NCBI GenBank assembly: GCA_022494885.1
Contig: JAGVSM010004561.1
Coordinates: 1 to 64,000, forward strand
Length of the DNA: 64,000 nt
From: Micrasema longulum
Taxonomy: Eukaryota; Arthropoda; Insecta; Trichoptera; Brachycentridae
Direction: 5' to 3'
Of the stretch, positions 57,491-64,000 are shown piece after piece. Position numbers and translations under genes: made by a program. The notes under the pieces are model-generated. The model was not told where the DNA came from. It searched no databases and was given only the letters and a program-made list of their open reading frames with translations. The first letter of the stretch is position 1. Every line of letters starts with the position of its first letter.

Positions 57491-57993
57491 TACGTTGCTT
57501 GTTAACATATTTTTATTAGGCGATAGTAAAATTCCTTCACAATTTATCTCGACTATTAATCAAATTATTATTCCATAATTTATTAATAGTAATTTAAATG
57601 TTGGTTAGTGTGACTGATAATTAATTGATGAAATATGATATTTTATAAACATTATTTGCCAAAATGTAGGGGAACTAATGGTTCCATGCGTTCTATGAAC
57701 GGACCGCGCATGATGCTCATATACCTATTATGTCAAAATATCGTGTAATAACTTAGCACCGCGTTGTGTGTAGATAAAATGTAGGTAGCAAATTATCGCT
57801 AAATCGGTCAAACCTATTTTCACACACAGTAATAAGTCATTGTAATTATCCATTTAAAGTTATGCGCTTATTCTTGACCCTAAAATGAGGTCATTTCTAT
57901 TTCGCGAATATTGTCATACAGTTAAAATTATTGGTAAATAATATTGCATTTCCCATTTGTGAATATAGAATGGCGTAATTAGGTAATATAATA

Positions 57994-58906
57994 CGAGGTA
58001 TGTTCAGAAAGTAAGTGTACTAGATTTATTATTTTCTAGAAAAAGTGTATTCTAAAAAAAATTACAGTATACACTTGATACACATACATTTTCCACATAA
58101 TCGCCATCCTGTTCAATGCATGTAGTGAGCCGTGGCACAAGCTTCTCTATGCCCCCCTCGAAGACCTCTCCCGTCAGCTCATTCCCCCCCTTCAGAACCT
58201 CTTTCTGTACCAGCTCGTTGGCTGAAAATTTAATTCCACCCATGTGTGCCTTCAGGGAGGTGAAACGATTAGAAAATTCTCTCCTTCCAATTCAGGTGGC
58301 TCGAGAAACTCGCGGGCGCTATTGACCCGATGTTTCTTGCGCTGCTCTGTCAGCTGTTTTGGGACCCATCTTGCGTACAGTTTCCGGTTTCCCAGCGTTT
58401 CTCTGTGAGTGCCTCGTATAAAAGAGTTGGGGAGAGTTATAGAAACATCGCAGAAATTTCACACACTGTCAATCGGCGGTCTTCGCGAAAAGTTTCCTCG
58501 ATTTTTTGCACCAACTCATCAGTCAAAATGGAAAGTTTCCACTCCTCTGTTCATCTTGAATATTTGTTCTGCCTCCACTAAACTCCCTACGCTACTTAAA
58601 CACACTCGTTCTGTTCATAACGCTTTCGCCGTAAACTATTTTGATTCGCGAAAAAAAATCGGTAGGTGTTATTCCTTCCGCGAGTAGAAAGGGGATCACA
58701 GCACGTGGCTCGCACTCGGCGGGATTTCCTAGTGACTGGACACTAAAACGTGAGTTTACGTAGGTACTACCGTGCAGAGATTATCTGCCGTGTTCCTGCG
58801 ATGCTCGCTCTGTCGGGAGATCCCCCTTTACCACTCAGTGTTGCCAACCCTCAAAAAACCACAGCCCGTTATGTTTACAGTACACTTACTTTCTGAACAT
58901 GCCTCG
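57994..58906 (-). mobile_element. Internally deleted mariner-like element
   Basis: Left end CGAGGTATGTTCAGAAAGTA and the inverse of the right end, CGAGGCATGTTCAGAAAGTA, are flanked by TA at 57992-57993 and 58907-58908. At 913 bp it is shorter than a full mariner (~1.3 kb). The minus strand keeps the transposase N-terminal region (LTDELVQKIEETFREDRRLT, CEISAMF, 58500-58450 or so) and the C-terminus (EKLVPRLTTCIEQDGDYVE, 58150-58090). The catalytic core between them is missing and stops are present. Open frames on the plus strand here are shadows. Confidence 0.88.
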
Positions 58907-59269
58907 TAATTGCCGTTTTGCTATATTACTAGCTAGCAGTGAGTGATATTGACACTAACATTATTGTATAAATTGATCGAATAAATGATTTATAAAGAAA
59001 TTTCAGGAAACATAATTTGTGTATTATTTGTTAACACAGTCCTGTACGGCCGATTTTACATTGGTCCGCGGTCGTGCAACCCACACGACACAGTAAAATT
59101 AGGGTGGATTGATTTTTACTATAAATATTTTTATTTGTATTTATTTAGTGGCTGCTCTCAGAGGAAAATCCTGCAAAGGGAAATTAAGTAAAGAATAGTC
59201 TGCCAATTAAAAATACGTATTTTACACTGCGATTTTTTTTTACAGTACCGTGACTCAAATGTTTCATAA

Positions 59270-59480
59270 GTTTTTATTTATTTATTTTATTTCACATACA
59301 ATAAACAATACATACGACATTGGTATAATAATCACGTTATGTTAAGACATTGTTCATCAATTATATGTAAACACAACATGCACAAATTAATAAAAAAAAG
59401 TTTATATTTTCTTCTTTTTTTAATTGACTAGTTTATGATTAATATCAAATATTGTAGTGCTTTCACACTTATAGGTTACG
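59270..59480 (-). repeat. LINE-like 3' end with (TAAA)n tail
   Basis: Plus-strand TTTATTTATTTATTTTATTTCACATACAATAAAC begins the block, in the antisense (TTTA)n layout. No coding remnant was seen. Confidence 0.4.
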
Positions 59481-59654
59481 GAGACAGGGTATAATTTAAG
59501 CTTATAACCGAGTTGCACAGTTTAAACCCGCGCTGTGCCAGGGGATGCCCTGCAAGACATCGGACCCTCCCACCCTCCATTTTTTTGCATTATATGCAAT
59601 ATTAAAAGAATATACAGTGCCAGATAATTAATTGTTTTTCTTTCACTCTCGCAG

Positions 59655-59880
59655 ATGCCTCCCCGATGCTGTGCGAAAAAGACAACTGCGAGACGGACTG
59701 ATTATGCGAAATTAAAATCAACGTTTCGTTGTCCCGTTTTATGCACCCCAATACTGAACCGATTTTGTTGTTTTTTATGAAAGAATATCAAAATGAAATT
59801 ATCTGTGTAGGTGCTCTTTGAGTTTAAAAAAATGGTTATCATATTTGTATACCATACAATCCATACATCCGAAGACGGAA
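59655..59880 (+). repeat. Dispersed repeat, copy 2 (pair with 1425-1645)
   Basis: Begins CTCGCAGATGCCTCCCCGAT and aligns block by block with 1425-1645, ending in TTGTATACCATAC and CCGAAG. Confidence 0.7.
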
Positions 59881-60984
59881 AATAAAACTGGGTGCTTTTA
59901 AGGGTTTTTGGATGATGCTAGTTCCGATAAAAAACAATTTATCAAAAAAACAAAACAATTGTGATTCGGCAATGGTAAATATCTATCGCGTGTAAAAAAA
60001 TCACTGCATTAACGTCATAATCCAAGGGTAAAATAGGGGATTACGTTTGCATGAAGAAACGCCAGACCGCGTTGTTTATAAACATTCAAATACAATTTTT
60101 TTGTTTACTAAAAAATAACATCCTCCCAATTTTTAGTACATATTATGCATTCTCATTGAATTAAACCCTGGTAATGGATGAATAAAATATTTACACTCCT
60201 TAACTTTTTTTCTACTTATTAAATTGAAGATATTAATAACTATAAATACACCCAGCGCAAAGCTCATTATTTTGCAAAAAACCGCACGTAAATCGGTCCA
60301 GTAGTTGTTTAGTCTATCGAGGACTAGATAATAGATTTAGCGTAAGAAAATTGTATTAAAAAAATATAGTACCTAGTGAATTTATTCGTTAAATAAATGT
60401 TTTTATAAGTTGAGATTGACCTTAAGATATGCCTACATAGTTGGGCAACATGTTAAGTGTGGAGCTTTAACTAAAATAAACACTTATGTACATATATGTA
60501 TTATCAATTAAATTCTAAATATTCAATTAATTTGATGTCTGTGTTTACCTAAATTGATTGTCATTTTTTCTGACTGCGAAAGTAAGAAAATGTTTGTACT
60601 GCGCGACATGGCTTAGAATAATTTATTACCGTATTTATAATGCGGTAGGTACAAGATCTTCAATGTACACAGTACACAGTACCAACTACATTCCTCCATA
60701 CATCTGGGAAGCAAAGGGCTTTGGCCCGCACGCGGAGATCTCAGACAGTTTTAGTTTAGGCTAGCCAATGTATGAGACAAGCAACGGAATGTGACCGCAG
60801 TACAATGTAATATACAATATTATTCACTTGTGATTGAAGCGTTTGACTTAAAAAAATAAGCCTATGTGTAGGTGTGTATTAAAAAAAATAACACGTCAGA
60901 AGTATCACATATCGAATTATTTATGTATAGGGCACTGATATTGCGTCGCTAGCTGAAGTGTTATCGATTGTCATAATCGAATCC

Positions 60985-61235
60985 TCATCCGTACTCTGTG
61001 GTACATGGAACACTGCATTGTTAAATCAAATGCAGCGTATCTCGAACATATGTTACAGGAAGGTAAGATGATCAGTTTTACGCTTCAGGTGCCAGTCCAG
61101 GGATAGTAAAATACTTCAGTAGAAAAACACCTTTGAAAACAAATACTTCATTTCAACCTTAACATTAATCGAACTCAGGACCCTTAGCATGGTAGACGAA
61201 CACGTTAACCACTACGAGACGGGCGTTTCTCCCCT
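60985..61235 (-). repeat. tRNA-derived SINE, family 2, - copy
   Basis: Plus-strand order is CTCATCCGTACTCTGTGGTA, ACACTGCATTGTTAAATCAA, GGAAGGTAAGATGATCAG, GGTGCCAGTCCAGGGATAG. It closes with inverted B and A boxes (AATCGAACTCAGGACCC, CGTTAACCACTACGAGACGGG). Confidence 0.88.
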
Positions 61236-61677
61236 CAATTTCTCTTTTCAGGATTTTTACCCGAGAGCAGCCATTGATTGTCAACTAAACAAAATGAAAA
61301 TGATTCCTCTTACGCTTCTGTTCTAGTAGACAACATTCAGGAGCATAATCCACTAAAATGCGTTATTTTTTGAAAACTGTTTACTGTTTGCTTTATAGTT
61401 TAATCAGTTATTCAATTGGGCGGCTAGGCTGTTCATTAAATGCCGGAATTCAATTGAATGGCTAACGGAAGCACAAAAAAAAAAAAACAAAAAAAAATGT
61501 TGAAAGCAACGTTTAACGAAAGGGTTGAACGTCGCTTAGCCATTTTAATACAAAAATAATATAATTTTTTTTTACTATTTATTTTGATATGTGAAGTTAG
61601 GTTAGTGTAGGTTGGGTTAAATTTAATAATTTAAAAAAATGGGTTTTTTACTTAACTTAATAAGTTACAATTTGACA

Positions 61678-61990
61678 TTTTTTTATTTATTTATTTTATT
61701 TTATTAGGTAATTCAACAAAGATACATACTAGAAAACATACAATTTAAAAGCATTCGTCGAAATAATTTAACATGCATATGTATCTTCAATTATAGAATT
61801 ACACAAAATAGATTTATACGTTAAGTTGTTATACATATATTTTAATATTTTTGTTTATACGGGATACAATGCAATAAAAAATAAGTTGTACGTGTGCACT
61901 TATTGAATAAGATTTATTCCTAAGAGACTATTATTTAATACAATTGACAATAAATTCATAAAGACTTCTTATTCAATCATACCTGTTAGC
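61678..61990 (-). repeat. LINE-like 3' region with (TAAA)n tail
   Basis: TTTTTTATTTATTTATTTTATTTTATTAGGTAATTC opens a block of the same layout as that at 59270. The other border is uncertain and no protein motif remains. Confidence 0.35.
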
Positions 61991-63406
61991 GATATAACAC
62001 CATAGTTAACCTTTCGTTTTTAAAAAAGTGATTTGTTCAAATAAATATGGTAAGAATTTTCCTGGATGACGTTATTAAACAATTAGTCAATTCCAAAAAT
62101 ATTGTGTAGATACATCATATTAATTACATCAGTATTTAGTATTAAATAATATATGTCATAATAACATCATTAGAGTTTAACCGCAGCTTTTGACTAATTT
62201 AAGCGGTATATTCACGTGGGCGTGGCTTTGATTATTTTTTTTTTTAAAAACACGTGTCCTGGTTAAATTACGTTCTTACTTAAAACTTCTACGTCCTTAA
62301 ATTAATTTAAATATAGAAATTCTATAATCCATAAATTTTGTAAAAAGGACAAAGTATGCAATGATTTGTACCTAAACAAACTAAACATTAATTTGATTAA
62401 TGTGGTCATGATGTATTCGCTTCTCCTTTGCAAAAAAATTACATATTTTAAGGCAAGGGGAAAACCAATTTACATATTTTTATAATACTGCGCACTTTTT
62501 GTTTTTATATGACAATAACATTTTCATATAGGTACCTACATTTTTTTTAATGTTAACTTTTTCTAGCATTGTCACACATAATTTTTTGTATATAGGGAAA
62601 ATTTAGGTTATATAGCACAGTTGTTACTCAAATGACATAAAAATATCGTTTGTTTAAAGTTTATAGTAATATTAATCGGTATTTCAAGTAATTTATTATA
62701 TCCGTTAAAATAATTTACCCATATAAGTATATAGATATTAGGCACTCGTGGAATCTATACGAAAACACTTTTTATGACTTCATTACTACATATTATGATC
62801 AAGGATTTTTGTTAAAATAAATGACCATCAGGAACCTCACGTTCATTCAATTCAAACACCAAATATTTATATTAATTACTGTAAAGGTCGTGATTTATTG
62901 TATTTTCCATGAGGTTTTTCTGATTTATTTTTCACAATCTAAAGAAATAAATAAATACTAATTGTATCATGTTTATACATATTTTTGTATATATAAGAAA
63001 TACCAATTATTACATTTGCTTATGCACTTGCACGTTTCGTGTCTAATGGACTTAAAAACTTGTGCGATTTAAAAAATATATTTACCTTTTTAACATTGGA
63101 GCTTGAAATTTTTTGTTTAATTTGAACATACTGTATTTTTGTATTGAATGTGTTTTATTATACCTACATGTAAATATAAAATACAAATTGTATTTCCGTT
63201 AAGTTACTTATTTCTTTTATCTTTTTTCTTCCAAGTGCTCTGACTCAACGCGGTTTTTTGTAAGCCCGAGCAAGTAGGTACCTACATAAGCATGAGTCGG
63301 TCAGTGCGTAATTAATTTATGTACCTTTGAATATGTTTATGTTATTATAGTAAGTAAAAGTTCCTCTCCTCCACTCCTCCAGTTTTTAGCTCAACCCCAA
63401 CCTTTA

Positions 63407-63770
63407 TACAGGATGTTCTTTAAACCCTGTCACATCCGAAACCACGATGATCAGTATGGGCAAGAAGACATATTAGCATATTTAAAAAAATATTTAGAAC
63501 AAAGAAAAAATTTAAAAATAAATTATTTAAAAAACAAATGGTTGCTTACTTCTGCAGGGAAGAAGCGAAGGGAGCGCGGCGCAGTATCAGACTCCCCCCT
63601 TCCCCCTTCTCGTTTCACCCCTGCAGAAGTAAACAACCATTTTCTTTTTTTGATATTTTATTTTTTATAATTATTCGTTATAAAAAAATATTTTAATGTG
63701 CCAATATGTCTTCTTGCTCATACTGATCATGGTGGTTTCGGATGTGACAGGGTTTAATGAACACCCTGTA
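63407..63770. mobile_element. Fold-back element with TA duplication
   Basis: Ends TACAGGATGTTC and GAACACCCTGTA are flanked by TA on both sides (63405-63406, 63771-63772). Both arms carry CCCTGTCACATCCGAAACCA or its inverse and CATACTGATCAT/ATGATCAGTATG. The centre is itself a palindrome: AAATGGTTG-TTACTTCTGCAGGG against CCCTGCAGAAGTAAACAACCATTT, enclosing a GC-rich loop. The 85-codon frame at 63413-63670 follows from the structure and is not a gene. No transposase is present. Confidence 0.85.
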
Positions 63771-64000
63771 TAGTGTCTTATTTTGTTTTCTCATTTATAA
63801 TATGTGTAGTGTAATATATTCAATTGTATTATATATTCTATCATTATGGGTGTCTCAAAACCGACTTGAATTTTGAATTTTTGATAATTTTCGTTTCGAA
63901 TAATTTATCGGAATTCGCGATTACTACCACTCGTTCCATAATCGCACCCTAAACTCCTGCACCAAGTAAATAACAAAGGCAGTAATATGAATAATCTCGA

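Larger units (their letters stand above)
52264..64000. other. Long repeat-rich region without recognised host exons
   Basis: Apart from the elements listed separately (repeat H copy 2, SINEs, microsatellite, Tc1, mariner, a CpG-rich patch, LINE-like tails and a fold-back), nothing coding was recognised on either strand. It probably contains the missing 5' exon of the Pvf gene or its long first intron, but no signal-peptide exon with a matching donor stood out. Confidence 0.5.

Noticed and set aside
63413..63670. 85-codon open frame near the right end
   Set aside because: It spans the arms and centre of a fold-back element and has no known motif.
1..64000. CRISPR arrays, operons, phage or plasmid modules
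   Set aside because: None seen; intron-containing genes and SINE/LINE content show a nuclear animal genome.

Overview
This is a eukaryotic, AT-rich window of intron-containing genes on both strands, set in a dense background of SINE, LINE and Tc1/mariner debris. The gene content points to an insect: a Bruno/CELF gene, a 144-residue cornichon, a PDGF/VEGF-like (Pvf) factor and arthropod-type promoter motifs. The two tRNA-derived SINE families and the Tc1/mariner and RTE-like elements make Lepidoptera (moth or butterfly) the most likely order. The insect call rests on what is seen plus family knowledge; the order is inference. No bacterial, viral or plasmid feature was seen.

Seven protein-coding loci can be built exon by exon, and the splice phases agree. 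They are: the 3' part of a Bruno/CELF RNA-binding protein gene (+, 5264-12418); ERLEC1, an ER lectin with two MRH domains (-, 24439-15098, eight exons, 524 aa); cornichon (+, 26289-29565, four exons, 144 aa); aph-1, a gamma-secretase subunit (+, 32722-36837, three exons, 240 aa); IFT43, an intraflagellar transport protein (-, 41754-38451, three exons, about 132 aa); AFG2A/SPATA5, a double AAA+ ATPase (+, 42715-47656, two exons, 761 aa); and a Pvf-type growth factor lacking its 5' end here (-, 52263-47981, four exons). CELF/ERLEC1, aph-1/IFT43 and AFG2A/Pvf are convergent pairs. ERLEC1/cni and IFT43/AFG2A are divergent pairs. No functional link between neighbours is implied, although ERLEC1 and cornichon both act in the early secretory pathway.

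Introns and intergenic DNA hold the rest. There is a Tc1 element with both terminal inverted repeats and a TA duplication (54423-55728). A second Tc1 in the AFG2A intron carries a later insertion. An internally deleted mariner lies at 57994-58906. There are RTE-like and other LINE remnants, two tRNA-derived SINE families in many copies, two long fold-back elements, several MITE-like inverted repeats, tandem duplications and microsatellites. From about 53 kb to the end no protein-coding exon was recognised. A short CpG-rich patch at 57.2-57.5 kb may be a promoter or non-coding first exon.

No new multi-gene system was found. The most interesting signals are a well-paired 87-nt hairpin at 44701-44787, a repeat family carrying a histone-type stem-loop with compensatory changes, a near-palindromic 0.8-kb fold-back inside a CELF intron, a candidate 27-nt CELF microexon, and a putative N-terminal zinc-binding motif on AFG2A.
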